Origin: Bacillus sp. B1-b2
Lineage (GTDB): Bacteria; Bacillota; Bacilli; Bacillales; Cytobacillaceae
DNA: 64,000 bases
Direction: 5' to 3'
Assembly (NCBI RefSeq): GCF_009183415.1
Contig: NZ_WEHU01000015.1
Coordinates: 62,001 to 126,000, forward strand
Shown here in pieces: positions 17,230 to 25,920 of this stretch. How positions within the stretch are numbered: the first letter of the stretch is position 1; every line of letters starts with the position of its first letter. A model generated the notes under the pieces. That model searched no databases, was not told where the DNA came from, and was given only the letters and a program-made list of their open reading frames with translations. A program made the translations under genes and the position numbers.

Positions 17230-17348
17230 CTTTTTGTCCCTGCTTTCTTTCAGTAATTAATCTGTAGTCATAGTATGGACCAAAGAGAAAAGGGATACAC
17301 TTCGGTATGTAAATTAGAATGAATAAAAGTTTTCAATAGAAAAAATGG

Positions 17349-17399
17349 TTGACAGAAAAGAAGAAAGTAAATTATAATCCAAATTGTAAGCGGTTGCTC
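17349..17399 (+). promoter_or_regulatory. nag operon promoter with adjoining cre
   Basis: TTGACA (17349-17354), 18-bp spacer, TATAAT (17373-17378): a near-consensus sigma-A promoter. TTGTAAGCGGTTGCTC (17384-17399) follows and matches the CcpA cre consensus at all but its last two positions, placing the repressor over the start of transcription. Confidence 0.75.
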
Positions 17400-17486
17400 A
17401 AAATAGACTGTCACATTATCTAACAAATTCCAAGATTTTTACGCATATTTTTAGTAGGATTAGGAATAAGATAAGAGTACGAGTCA

Positions 17487-17502
17487 ACTGGTATAGACAT
17501 CT
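17487..17502 (+). promoter_or_regulatory. NagR/DasR-type operator before nagA
   Basis: ACTGGTATAGACATCT fits the ACTGGTCTAGACCACT-type boxes recognised by the NagR/DasR branch of GntR regulators. It lies in the leader about 37 bases before the nagA start and is the expected target of NagR encoded in the same operon. Confidence 0.7.
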
Positions 17503-17538
17503 AGATATATAGATAATAGTAACAAAGGGGATTAAAGC

Positions 17539-18765
17539 ATGTTAGAACAAGAGAACATCTTAGTAATAAAGAATGTACGAATATATGCAGAAGAAGAATT
17601 TCTAGAACATGGATATATGGTAATAAAGAATGGAACCATATTTGCGATAGAACATCTGTCAACCTTTAAGGAGGAAGAATGGGCTCATGCTAAGGTTTTA
17701 GAATTTCCTAAAGAGTTTCATTTAATTCCTGGTTTCATTGATATTCATATACATGGAGCAAATGATGCAGATGCAATGGATGCTTCAATAGAAGCACTAG
17801 AAACCATGGCAAAAACATTGCCAGAAGAGGGTACAACTAGTTTTCTAGCTACTACTATGACACAGCCTGCAACTGATATTGAGAGAGCACTTTCAGTTAT
17901 AGGAGAATATATGGATGAGCAAGAAGAAGGGAAAGCCGAAATTTTAGGTGTTCATTTAGAAGGTCCTTTTATTTCTAGTAAAAGAGCAGGTGCACAGCCA
18001 CTGCATGCAATAAAACAGCCAGATGTAGAGCAATTTAAAAAGTGGAATGATCTTTCAAAAAATCAAATAAAATTGGTAACTCTTGCCCCAGAAGAAAATG
18101 GTGGGTTAGAACTTGTTCAATATTTAAAATCAAATCATATTATAGCTTCTATGGGCCATTCTGATGCCATATACGAAGAAATTCTTGCAAGCATACAAGC
18201 AGGATTAAATCATGTGACACATCTCTATAACGGGATGAGAGGCATACATCACAGAGACCCTGGCGTTGCAGGCGCAGCCTTGTTACACCCTGAATTAATG
18301 ACTGAAATGATTGTAGACGGAATTCACATCCATCCAAGTATTGTAAAACTAACGTATCAAGTAAAAGGTGCTGATCATATTATTTTAATCACAGATAGTA
18401 TGAGAGCAAAAGGATTAGAGGATGGCGTATCATCCTTAGGTGGTCAAACCGTTTTAGTGAAAGATGGAAAAGCATTACTAGAAAATGGTGCCCTTGCAGG
18501 AAGCACATTAAAAATGATAGATGCTATCCATAATATGATGAACTTTACGGGATGTTCTTTAGAGGAAGTAATAAAAATGGCTTCTTATAACCCAGCAAAG
18601 CAAATCGGTGTCTTGAATCGAAAAGGAAGTATCGCAGTTGGAAAGGATGCTGATTTAGTTGTATTAGATCAGAATAATCAACTTGCATTAACAATTTGCC
18701 AAGGTCAAATAGTATATGTGAATGGAGGGTATGGAAATGAAATTAATAGAAGTGAAAAACTATGA
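17539..18765 (+). CDS. nagA: N-acetylglucosamine-6-phosphate deacetylase
   Basis: 408 residues, amidohydrolase superfamily. Metal and substrate motifs are in order: GFIDIHIHGANDADAMDA (about 68-86), HLEGPFIS, MGHSDA, HLYNGMRG with the following HH, and the catalytic Asp in ILITDSMRAKGLEDG. It converts GlcNAc-6-P to glucosamine-6-P and acetate. First gene of nagA-nagB-nagR-murQ-nagP; its 3' end overlaps nagB by 29 bp. AAAGGGG lies upstream of the ATG. Regulation is by NagR (box at 17487) and probably CcpA (cre at 17384). Confidence 0.95.
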   Translation: MLEQENILVIKNVRIYAEEEFLEHGYMVIKNGTIFAIEHLSTFKEEEWAHAKVLEFPKEFHLIPGFIDIHIHGANDADAMDASIEALETMAKTLPEEGTTSFLATTMTQPATDIERALSVIGEYMDEQEEGKAEILGVHLEGPFISSKRAGAQPLHAIKQPDVEQFKKWNDLSKNQIKLVTLAPEENGGLELVQYLKSNHIIASMGHSDAIYEEILASIQAGLNHVTHLYNGMRGIHHRDPGVAGAALLHPELMTEMIVDGIHIHPSIVKLTYQVKGADHIILITDSMRAKGLEDGVSSLGGQTVLVKDGKALLENGALAGSTLKMIDAIHNMMNFTGCSLEEVIKMASYNPAKQIGVLNRKGSIAVGKDADLVVLDQNNQLALTICQGQIVYVNGGYGNEINRSEKL

Positions 18766-19489
18766 AGAGATGAGTGAGCAAGCTGCTAGTGAAGTGATTA
18801 AGCAAGTTCGAATCAAACCAGATAGTGTGCTTGGATTAGCTACTGGTGGTACGCCGGTTGGTATGTATCAATACATCATTAAGGATTTTATGGGGAATGG
18901 AACCTCTTACCAAGATGTCGTGACAATGAACCTGGATGAATATATCGGAGTTAGCCAAGACAATGAGCAAAGCTATCACTATTATATGCGAGAAAATTTA
19001 TTTAAACATATTGATTTGAGACCAGAAAATACGTACTTACCAACTGCTCGAAATATAGAAGATAATGAGGCTGGAGTGAAATATGAAAAGCTAATTGATT
19101 CAGCTGGTGGAATCGATTTACAGATTCTTGGAATTGGAGAAAACGGCCATATTGGATTTAATGAGCCTGGAACTTCTTTTGATTCTATCACAGGTATTGT
19201 AAAGCTAACAGAATCAACAATAAAAGCAAATGCTAGATATTTTCAATCAATAGAGGAAGTTCCTACACATGCTATTTCAATGGGGATCTCTACCATCATG
19301 AAAAGTAAAAAAATTCTTCTCCTTATTTCAGGCAAGAAGAAGGCACAGATAGTAGATCAATTATTGAAGTCAGAGGTTAATGAAAACTTACCAGCATCCA
19401 TCCTAAAAAATCATTCTAATGTCATCATGATTGCTGACCAGGAGGCTCTATCAGTCTTCAAAGAAAATAAAGGGAGTGTGTATAGTTGA
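18737..19489 (+). CDS. nagB: Glucosamine-6-phosphate deaminase
   Basis: 250 residues. Family motifs: GLATGGTPVGMY (phosphate loop), the NLDEYIGV segment with the catalytic Asp, and LGIGENGHIGFNEPG with Asp/His catalytic dyad. It turns glucosamine-6-P into fructose-6-P and ammonia. Three in-frame ATGs occur (18722, 18731, 18737); 18737 is chosen because GGAGGG lies 7 bases upstream and gives the normal N-terminus. It overlaps the end of nagA and the start of nagR, so the three are translationally coupled. Confidence 0.95.
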   Translation: MKLIEVKNYEEMSEQAASEVIKQVRIKPDSVLGLATGGTPVGMYQYIIKDFMGNGTSYQDVVTMNLDEYIGVSQDNEQSYHYYMRENLFKHIDLRPENTYLPTARNIEDNEAGVKYEKLIDSAGGIDLQILGIGENGHIGFNEPGTSFDSITGIVKLTESTIKANARYFQSIEEVPTHAISMGISTIMKSKKILLLISGKKKAQIVDQLLKSEVNENLPASILKNHSNVIMIADQEALSVFKENKGSVYS

Positions 19490-20208
19490 TTATTAAGGAT
19501 TCACATATTCCGATTTACTACCAGCTTGAAGTAGAAATAAAAGAGCTAATCAAAGAATTAAATCCAGGAGATCCTATTTATTCAGAACGAGAATTTTCCG
19601 AGAAGTATGAAATTAGTAGAATGACAGTACGTCAAGCCATCAATAATCTTGTAGCAGAAGGCGTACTAGTTCGCCAACGTGGGAAAGGAACCTTTGTTGC
19701 TGCTCCCAAAGTAGAACAGGAACTTTCAGGCATGACAAGTTTTTCGGAAGATATGAAGAAAAGAGGGTTAACGCCGCAAACCAAAATACTGGATTTTAAA
19801 AAGATTGCTTCGACCATGACCATAGCTAATAAGTTGAATATTCAAGAAGGTGACATGGTGTATGAAGTCACTAGGCTAAGAATTGCAGATGATATTCCGA
19901 TGGCACTGGAAACATCCTATATACCAGTTCATTTAATAAAAGAGTTACAAGTAGAAACCTTACATGCTTCTTTTTATGAATATGTGGAAGATACATTACA
20001 GCTAAAAATTAGTCATGCTACACAGACGTTACAATCAACTCTTGCTGAATTAGAAGAAAGTGCTTCCTTAGGTATAGCTAGTGGTGCACCAGTATTATTA
20101 ATGGAGCGTTTTGGTTATTTAGAAAATGGTACACCATTTGAATATGTAAAATCGATTTATCGTGGTGACCGTTATAAATTTGTAATCGATATGAAGAGGT
20201 CGAAATAA
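19486..20208 (+). CDS. nagR: GntR-family repressor of the amino-sugar genes (NagR/YvoA type)
   Basis: 240 residues: N-terminal winged helix (about 8-75; YSEREFSEKYEISRMTVRQAINNLVAEGVLVRQRGKGTFVA) and a C-terminal UTRA effector domain (about 90-235). The NagR/YvoA branch is released from DNA by GlcNAc-6-P or glucosamine-6-P. The TTG start overlaps the nagB stop (TTGA). It should bind the box at 17487-17502. The gene order nagA-nagB-nagR is the same as in Bacillus subtilis. Confidence 0.92.
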   Translation: MIIKDSHIPIYYQLEVEIKELIKELNPGDPIYSEREFSEKYEISRMTVRQAINNLVAEGVLVRQRGKGTFVAAPKVEQELSGMTSFSEDMKKRGLTPQTKILDFKKIASTMTIANKLNIQEGDMVYEVTRLRIADDIPMALETSYIPVHLIKELQVETLHASFYEYVEDTLQLKISHATQTLQSTLAELEESASLGIASGAPVLLMERFGYLENGTPFEYVKSIYRGDRYKFVIDMKRSK

Positions 20209-21122
20209 TGACAAATCAGAAAACAACGGAACAAAGAAATAGTCAAAGTCTCGCATTAGATGAATGGAACTCCTTAGAGATTGTATCTTTTATGAATAAA
20301 GAAGATGAAACAATTGCAGTATCTATTCAAAAGGCATTACCAACCATTGCATTAGCAATTGATGCTATTGTAGCAAAATGGATAACAGGTGGTAGAGTGT
20401 TCGTCATCGGAGCTGGAACAAGTGGAAGATTAGGTGTAGTGGATGCAGTAGAATTGGGTCCTACTTTCTCTATTGAAAAAGAGCGTTGGACTAGTATTCT
20501 ATCAGGTGGATATGAAGCGATGTGGACGTCCCTTGAAGAAACAGAAGATGATGAGCAGCATATTCTTACTGCACTTAGGTCTCACTCTTTTTCTTCTAAC
20601 GATGTATTAATTGGGGTAACAGCTAGTGGATCTACTCCATTTGTGTTATCAGCCATTCAGTATGCTAAAGAAATAAATGCCACTACTATTGGGATTAGTA
20701 ATAATGAACATTCTCTATTATCTTCTATATGTGATTATGGAATTGAAGCAGTAACGGGCCCAGAAGTGATAAGAGGATCTACACGATTAAAAGCAGGAAC
20801 TGCTCAAAAAATGATTTTAAATATGCTTTCTACAGCTTCTATGGTGAGACTGGGAAAGGTATATAGCAATGAAATGGTCGATATGAGGCTAATTAATAGC
20901 AAGCTTGTAAAAAGAGCCATTGATTCGCTCACAAATTTAACAGAGATTACTGAATTAGAAGCAACTAAGATTCTAGAAGAGAATGATTATGATTTAAAGA
21001 CTGCCTTATTTCGAGCATTAACAGATAGTACAAAAGAGGATGCTTTTCGCTATATAGCAGAAGCAGAGGGTCATATAAAAAAAGCAGTTCAACTCTATTT
21101 TTCTAAAAAGATAAAAAATTGA
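20208..21122 (+). CDS. murQ: N-acetylmuramic acid 6-phosphate etherase
   Basis: 304 residues, SIS-domain protein with GAGTSGRLGVVDAVELGPTF (about 64-83), GVTASGSTPFV and EVIRGSTRLKAGTAQKMILNMLSTA, the signatures of MurQ. It cleaves the lactyl ether of MurNAc-6-P to give GlcNAc-6-P, feeding NagA. Its start overlaps the nagR stop (ATGA type), so it is coupled to the nag genes. In Bacillus subtilis murQ is in a separate muropeptide operon, so this arrangement joins cell-wall recycling to GlcNAc catabolism in one transcript. There is no murR or murP beside it. Confidence 0.93.
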   Translation: MTNQKTTEQRNSQSLALDEWNSLEIVSFMNKEDETIAVSIQKALPTIALAIDAIVAKWITGGRVFVIGAGTSGRLGVVDAVELGPTFSIEKERWTSILSGGYEAMWTSLEETEDDEQHILTALRSHSFSSNDVLIGVTASGSTPFVLSAIQYAKEINATTIGISNNEHSLLSSICDYGIEAVTGPEVIRGSTRLKAGTAQKMILNMLSTASMVRLGKVYSNEMVDMRLINSKLVKRAIDSLTNLTEITELEATKILEENDYDLKTALFRALTDSTKEDAFRYIAEAEGHIKKAVQLYFSKKIKN

Positions 21123-21221
21123 TCCTTTAGAGGAGGGATGCCGTGATAATAGAAGAGTTCTAAGCTTCATTGAAATTATTTTTTTCATTTATTTCATAAG
21201 TAGATTTAGGGGGGAATTTGG

Positions 21222-22676
21222 ATGAAAGCATACTTACAAAAATTAGGTCGAGCTTTAATGTTACCTGTAGCAGTTTTGCCAGCAGCAGCCATATTATTAG
21301 GAATTGGTTATGCCATAGATCCATCTGGATGGGGAGCAGGAAGTCCTGTCGCTTCATTCTTAATAAAAGCAGGGTCATCTATATTGGATAATATTGCTAT
21401 CCTTTTTGCAGTTGGTGTTGCACTAGGGTTGTCAAAGGATAAGGATGGGGCATCTGCTCTAAGTGGTTTAGTTGCTTACTTAGTAGTAAAAACTGTTTTA
21501 TCGCCTGCATCTGTTGCGATGCTTCAAGGTATTAATGTAGAAGATGTAAACTTAGCTTTCTCTAAAATTGAAAATGCATTTATTGGTATTCTAGCGGGTG
21601 CAGTAGCCGCTTTCTTATATAATCGTTTTAGTAAAACGCAGCTTCCTACCGCTTTCGCATTTTTTAGTGGGAAAAGGCTAGTGCCTATTCTAAGTGCAGG
21701 ATCTATGTTAGTTATTTCTTTAGTTCTTTTATACGTTTGGCCAACTATCTTTACAGGTCTTGTTACTTTTGGAGAGTCAATTAGTAAATTAGGAGCTGTT
21801 GGTGCAGGGATTTATGGATTCTTTAACCGTTTATTGATTCCAACAGGTCTTCACCATGCTTTAAATGCTGTATTCTGGTTTGATATTGCAGGAATTAATG
21901 ATATTAATAATTTCTGGTCTAATAATGGAACAAAGGGTATAACGGGTATGTATCAAGCTGGATTCTTCCCTGTAATGATGTTCGGGCTTCCAGCAGCAGC
22001 TCTTGCTATGTACCATACAGCGAAGTCTAAACGTAAAAAACAAGTAGCATCCTTAATGTTAGCAGCTGGTGTAGCAGCATTTATTACGGGTGTAACAGAG
22101 CCGATTGAGTTTGCGTTTATGTTTGCAGCTCCAGGATTATATGTGGTTCATGCTGTATTAACAGGAATCTCCCTATTTATAGCAGCAAGTTTTCACTGGA
22201 CAGCTGGATTTGCCTTTAGTGGTGGATTAATTGATTATGTATTAAGCTATAATTTACCACTTGCTAATAAGCCTTATATGATAGTAGTACAAGGATTAGT
22301 GTTTGCCGTTATTTACTATACATTATTCCGTTTCTTAATTACGAGATTTAATTTTAAGACACCTGGAAGAGAAGATGATGAGCTACTAGAGGAAGATTCC
22401 ATTAATCAAGTAGCAGCTTCAGCTGATAATAAATTTGCTGCTATGGCAACAGAAATCTATGCAGGACTAGGTGGAGATCAAAACGTAACGTCTGTTGATA
22501 ACTGTGTTACTCGTTTAAGAATTGAAGTGAAGGATATGGATACTGTTAATCAAGAAAGAATCAAAGCAACAGGGATACCAGGTATTAATATTGTAGGCAA
22601 GACTAGTATCCAAGTAATTGTAGGAACACAAGTTCAATTTGTTGCAGATGAAATAGAAAAGATTAGAAAAGTATAA
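21222..22676 (+). CDS. nagP: N-acetylglucosamine-specific PTS enzyme IICB
   Basis: 484 residues: EIIC membrane domain (about 1-385, around ten helices, with RLLIPTGLHHALNAVFWF and GVTEPIEFAFMFAAP substrate-site motifs), linker, and EIIB domain with phosphorylated Cys428 (SVDNCVTRLRIEV). It imports and phosphorylates GlcNAc; with MurQ upstream it may also handle MurNAc, which is an inference. No EIIA domain is attached, so it depends on a separate one, such as the free protein at 55345-55809. A GGGGGG-type ribosome site lies before the ATG. The 99-bp gap after murQ holds a good GGAGGG followed by ATG-CCG-TGA. Confidence 0.93.
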   Translation: MKAYLQKLGRALMLPVAVLPAAAILLGIGYAIDPSGWGAGSPVASFLIKAGSSILDNIAILFAVGVALGLSKDKDGASALSGLVAYLVVKTVLSPASVAMLQGINVEDVNLAFSKIENAFIGILAGAVAAFLYNRFSKTQLPTAFAFFSGKRLVPILSAGSMLVISLVLLYVWPTIFTGLVTFGESISKLGAVGAGIYGFFNRLLIPTGLHHALNAVFWFDIAGINDINNFWSNNGTKGITGMYQAGFFPVMMFGLPAAALAMYHTAKSKRKKQVASLMLAAGVAAFITGVTEPIEFAFMFAAPGLYVVHAVLTGISLFIAASFHWTAGFAFSGGLIDYVLSYNLPLANKPYMIVVQGLVFAVIYYTLFRFLITRFNFKTPGREDDELLEEDSINQVAASADNKFAAMATEIYAGLGGDQNVTSVDNCVTRLRIEVKDMDTVNQERIKATGIPGINIVGKTSIQVIVGTQVQFVADEIEKIRKV

Positions 22677-22705
22677 TCATACAAATAATATTAGAAATCT
22701 TAATG

Positions 22706-22738
22706 AAAAGGCATATCAGAAATTCTGATATGCCTTTT
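22706..22738. terminator. Bidirectional terminator between nagP and dtpT
   Basis: AAAAGGCATATCAGA (22706-22720) pairs perfectly with TCTGATATGCCTTTT (22724-22738), with A and T flanks. Confidence 0.88.
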
Positions 22739-22742
22739 AACA

Positions 22743-24236
22743 TTACTTAATCCCCTTCATCTTATGTTGAATCATTGGAGATAGTAAGAATAGAACAATA
22801 CTCAATACAACAGCTGTTCCACCTAAAATACCAAAGTAAGTTACTTCTGATATTTTAGTAAACAATGGTGCGATTTGTGCATTTAATGCTTGTGCAGCAG
22901 CACTTGATAAGAACCAAAGACTCATTGTTTGCGCAGAGAACGCAGCTGGTGCCAATTTAGTTGTAGCAGATAATCCTACTGGAGATAAACATAATTCTCC
23001 GACTACTACTAAGAAATAACTTAATACAAGCCATAATGGACTTACTAGCGTATTTTCTCCACCTAAGTAAGCAGGAAGCATCATGATAATAAAAGATAAA
23101 CCTGCGAATAGCAAAGCAATGGAGAACTTCTTCGGAATAGAAGGTTGTCGGTTGCCTAACTTAATCCAAATCCATGCAAATACTGGTGCTAAAATAATAA
23201 TAAATAAAGGATTAATCGATTGGAAAAGTGCTGGCGAAATACTGAAACCTGCAAAATCTAATTGAGTTCTCTTATCCGCATAAGAAGCTAAGATGGTAGA
23301 ACCTTGCTCTTGAATAGCCCAGAACATAACAGATGCCAAGAATAAAGGAATGTAGGCAATTAAGCGAGAACGCTCATCTGCTGTTGTTTTAGGACTACGA
23401 TACATCACAGTGATGTAAATAGTAGGAATCAAGAATCCTAGTATTCCAATAATGGTAATAAAAGAATTAAAAGTTAAATACCCTAAAGGAATGGTAATAG
23501 CAAGTATTATGGCAAGGACAACTAGACCAGTTCCAATTATAGTGAAAACTTTTTTCTTTTCTTTTTTAGATAACGGATTAGGAACAACTGTACCTGCAAG
23601 ACCAAGGTTTTTCTTTTTTGTCATCATAAAGACTATTAATCCAATTAGCATTCCAATTGCAGCAATACTGAAACCTAGATGGAAGCTATAATTCATTCCT
23701 ATTTCCCCAACGATAATTGGTGCAAGGAATCCTCCGAGGTTGATACCCATATAGAAAATACTAAAACCAGCATCACGACGAGCATCTTCAGGACTATACA
23801 TTTCTCCAACAATACTAGATACGTTTGGTTTTAGTAGACCAGTTCCAATTACAATTAAGACCATTGAAATAAAGAACATAGTAATACTACCTGGAAATGC
23901 TAAAACAATATGACCAAACATGATGAAAATACCACCATAGAATACTGCTCTAGATGTACCAAATATTCTGTCAGCTAACCATCCACCAATGACACCTGAC
24001 ATATATACTAGAGATCCGTAGATAGAAGCTATTGAAAGAGCTAATCCTTCACTAATTCCTAATCCACCTTTTGAAACTTCATAGTACATATAATAAACGA
24101 GAATAGCTCGCATACCGTAATAGGAAAATCTTTCCCAAAACTCTGTGAAGAAAAGTGTGAATAACCCTTTAGGATGTCCGAAGAATCCTTTTTGGGGAAC
24201 ACTGTCCACAATTTTCTGTTTATTAAAATCTGACAT
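22743..24236 (-). CDS. dtpT: Di-/tripeptide:proton symporter, POT family
   Basis: 497 residues, about 14 membrane helices. POT signatures are clear: FFTEFWERFSYYGMRAILVYYMYY (proton-coupling ExxERFxYY motif near residue 30) and GTGLLKPNVSSIVGEMY and FSIFYMGINLGGFLAPIIVG. It imports small peptides, and the pepT tripeptidase at 26618 is a plausible partner although separated. GAGGAGG lies before the ATG at 24236. It has its own promoter at 24265-24294 and shares the nagP terminator. Confidence 0.93.
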   Translation of the reverse strand: MSDFNKQKIVDSVPQKGFFGHPKGLFTLFFTEFWERFSYYGMRAILVYYMYYEVSKGGLGISEGLALSIASIYGSLVYMSGVIGGWLADRIFGTSRAVFYGGIFIMFGHIVLAFPGSITMFFISMVLIVIGTGLLKPNVSSIVGEMYSPEDARRDAGFSIFYMGINLGGFLAPIIVGEIGMNYSFHLGFSIAAIGMLIGLIVFMMTKKKNLGLAGTVVPNPLSKKEKKKVFTIIGTGLVVLAIILAITIPLGYLTFNSFITIIGILGFLIPTIYITVMYRSPKTTADERSRLIAYIPLFLASVMFWAIQEQGSTILASYADKRTQLDFAGFSISPALFQSINPLFIIILAPVFAWIWIKLGNRQPSIPKKFSIALLFAGLSFIIMMLPAYLGGENTLVSPLWLVLSYFLVVVGELCLSPVGLSATTKLAPAAFSAQTMSLWFLSSAAAQALNAQIAPLFTKISEVTYFGILGGTAVVLSIVLFLLSPMIQHKMKGIK

Positions 24237-24264
24237 ACTTCAACCTCCTCTATCATATTTAAAT

Positions 24265-24294
24265 ATAATATCGAACGAATAATAGATTTGTCAA
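24265..24294 (-). promoter_or_regulatory. dtpT promoter
   Basis: On the minus strand TTGACA (24294-24289), 18-bp spacer, TATTAT (24270-24265), 29 bp before the dtpT start. The rest of the 311-bp gap to rpe holds the rpe terminator and nothing else I can identify. Confidence 0.6.
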
Positions 24295-24507
24295 AATAAT
24301 TTTTGTATATGGAAAATATTAAAGAAAACATGGTGATTATGTTAGAAAAGTGGTAATTATTATTATATTAAGATAATAGAATGTTTGGTTTATTTTAACT
24401 ATTATATGAATTCTGTAAAAACGGAGAGATAGATTGAAATGGTCCTAAAAGAAGGTTTTTTGGCAGGAAATCAGTGGAATTATCTTTTGAGTATAGTTTT
24501 TAGCAAA

Positions 24508-24543
24508 AAACAAAGTAGCTGTATTTAATCAGCTACTTTGTTT
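24508..24543 (-). terminator. rpe terminator
   Basis: AAACAAAGTAGCTG pairs with CAGCTACTTTGTTT around an 8-base loop just beyond the rpe stop; the minus-strand 3' side runs into T residues. Confidence 0.8.
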
Positions 24544-24547
24544 CATA

Positions 24548-25192
24548 TTACCCTCTAATTGCTGCGATTGCTTTCGCTCGGTTAGTTTGGTTATAAATGA
24601 AGGAGCCTGCAACTAGAACATTTGCGCCTGCTTCTTTTACTAATACAGCTGTTCCTTCGTTTATGCCGCCATCTACTTCTATTTCTAACGTTGGATTCAT
24701 TTTATTTGCAAGTTCTCGAACTTCCTTAATTTTAGGTAGAACACTTGAGATAAAAGCTTGTCCACCAAAGCCAGGATTCACTGTCATAAGAAGAACCATA
24801 TCTATATCTTGAATGATATGTTTGATCATTTCAACTGGTGTACTTGGGTTTAATACTACTCCTGGTTTAACGCCATGTTCTTTTATTAATTGAATAGTTC
24901 TGTGTAAATGATTGCAAGCTTCTACATGAACCGTGATAATATCTGCGCCTGCTTTAGCAAACTGTGGGATATAGTTATCCGGATTTTCAATCATTAAATG
25001 AACATCTAGAGGTAGTTTTGTCACTGGTCGGATAGCCTCTACAATTAAAGGACCAATTGTTATATTTGGTACAAAATGGCCATCCATAACATCTACATGG
25101 ATATAATCAGCTCCGCCTGCTTCAACATCTTTAATATCTTCTCCAAGCTTAGAAAAATCAGCAGAAAGAATAGAAGGTGCAATTTTAATCAT
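24548..25192 (-). CDS. rpe: Ribulose-phosphate 3-epimerase
   Basis: 214 residues, TIM barrel with all Rpe landmarks: APSILSADFSKLGEDI at the N-terminus, the metal-binding HVDVMDGHFVPN, LDVHLMIENP, TVNPGFGGQAF and EVDGGINEGTA. It interconverts ribulose-5-P and xylulose-5-P, the junction between gluconate or arabinose catabolism and xylulose-5-P. It stands alone, not beside rsgA as the housekeeping copy usually does, so it may be a second copy linked to the pentose genes here; only the rest of the genome could show that. Confidence 0.93.
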   Translation of the reverse strand: MIKIAPSILSADFSKLGEDIKDVEAGGADYIHVDVMDGHFVPNITIGPLIVEAIRPVTKLPLDVHLMIENPDNYIPQFAKAGADIITVHVEACNHLHRTIQLIKEHGVKPGVVLNPSTPVEMIKHIIQDIDMVLLMTVNPGFGGQAFISSVLPKIKEVRELANKMNPTLEIEVDGGINEGTAVLVKEAGANVLVAGSFIYNQTNRAKAIAAIRG

Positions 25193-25383
25193 TATTTTAC
25201 CTGCCTTTCGTATTAGAAATTAGTTAGGATGCTTTAGTATGTATGACATGAAAATTATACCAAACAGGGAATGGTCAAACAAGTTTGCAAGACAGAGAGT
25301 TGAAGTAGTAAAGATAATAATCATGCATGAAATCATAAATACTGTGGGACATTAAAATGTACATTTTAAGAGGAGGTTATGTA

Positions 25384-25497
25384 ATGGATACAAACGAATT
25401 TGTAGAAGAGCTAAAAGAAAATAAGAAAAAACAAGAACAAAACAAAAAGAAGGGGAAAGGACACCCTGAAGCAAAACTGCCTAATAAGCAGCACTAA
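25384..25497 (+). CDS. Very small basic protein, DUF4023-like
   Basis: 37 codons starting at ATG 25384, with AAGAGGAGG 9-17 bases upstream. The product begins MDTNEFVEELKENKK, is Lys/Glu/Gln-rich in the middle and ends PEAKLPNKQH. The LPNK ending and size recall the uncharacterised DUF4023 family of Bacillus small proteins; this is from memory. The strong ribosome site supports translation. The function is unknown. Confidence 0.6.
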   Translation: MDTNEFVEELKENKKKQEQNKKKGKGHPEAKLPNKQH

Positions 25498-25614
25498 CAA
25501 TAGTATTGATACTTTTATTGATTGATAAGAAGTGAATTTCATGAAAATTTCCTTTCACAGTTTAACTCTCGTTGCATAATGTAGCAAGGGAATAATGTGA
25601 AGGGAGATTTTTTT

Positions 25615-25779
25615 ATGAAATTAGAAAAAATAGTAAGATATTATGGATATGATTTAATGGTTAATGAGGTATTACATAAGAAATGTTTGAGGTGTGAGAA
25701 ATGGTATAAGTTTGAGAAAGAGTCTGGATACTGTCAGAGTTGTTTGGTTCGGTTTGTCAAACAGCAAAAGCATCGATAG
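25615..25779 (+). CDS. Small putative zinc-ribbon protein
   Basis: 54 residues from ATG 25615; GAAGGGAG lies 8-15 bases upstream, so the in-frame GTG at 25597 is rejected. Two CxxC pairs (CLRC near residue 27 and CQSC near residue 43) spaced 13 residues apart form a likely zinc knuckle in a basic, aromatic-rich protein. I do not recognise the family. It could bind nucleic acid or be an anti-adaptor, but nothing in the sequence decides. Confidence 0.55.
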   Translation: MKLEKIVRYYGYDLMVNEVLHKKCLRCEKWYKFEKESGYCQSCLVRFVKQQKHR

Positions 25780-25864
25780 GGTTTGGCTGTCACGAAATTG
25801 ATTGTTTAGGGTGAAAGTAATTTATTACAATATTACTTGTCAGCAACAGATTGGTTTGTACAAA

Positions 25865-25912
25865 AAAAAGAGCCAATTCACTGGTATTTTACTAGATAAA
25901 TAGGCTCTAACT
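25865..25912 (-). terminator. Terminator of the 25921 gene
   Basis: On the minus strand AGAGCC and GGCTCT close a 33-base loop, followed by a run of eight T. The stem is short but the T-tract is strong. Confidence 0.6.
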
Positions 25913-25920
25913 ATTAAAAA

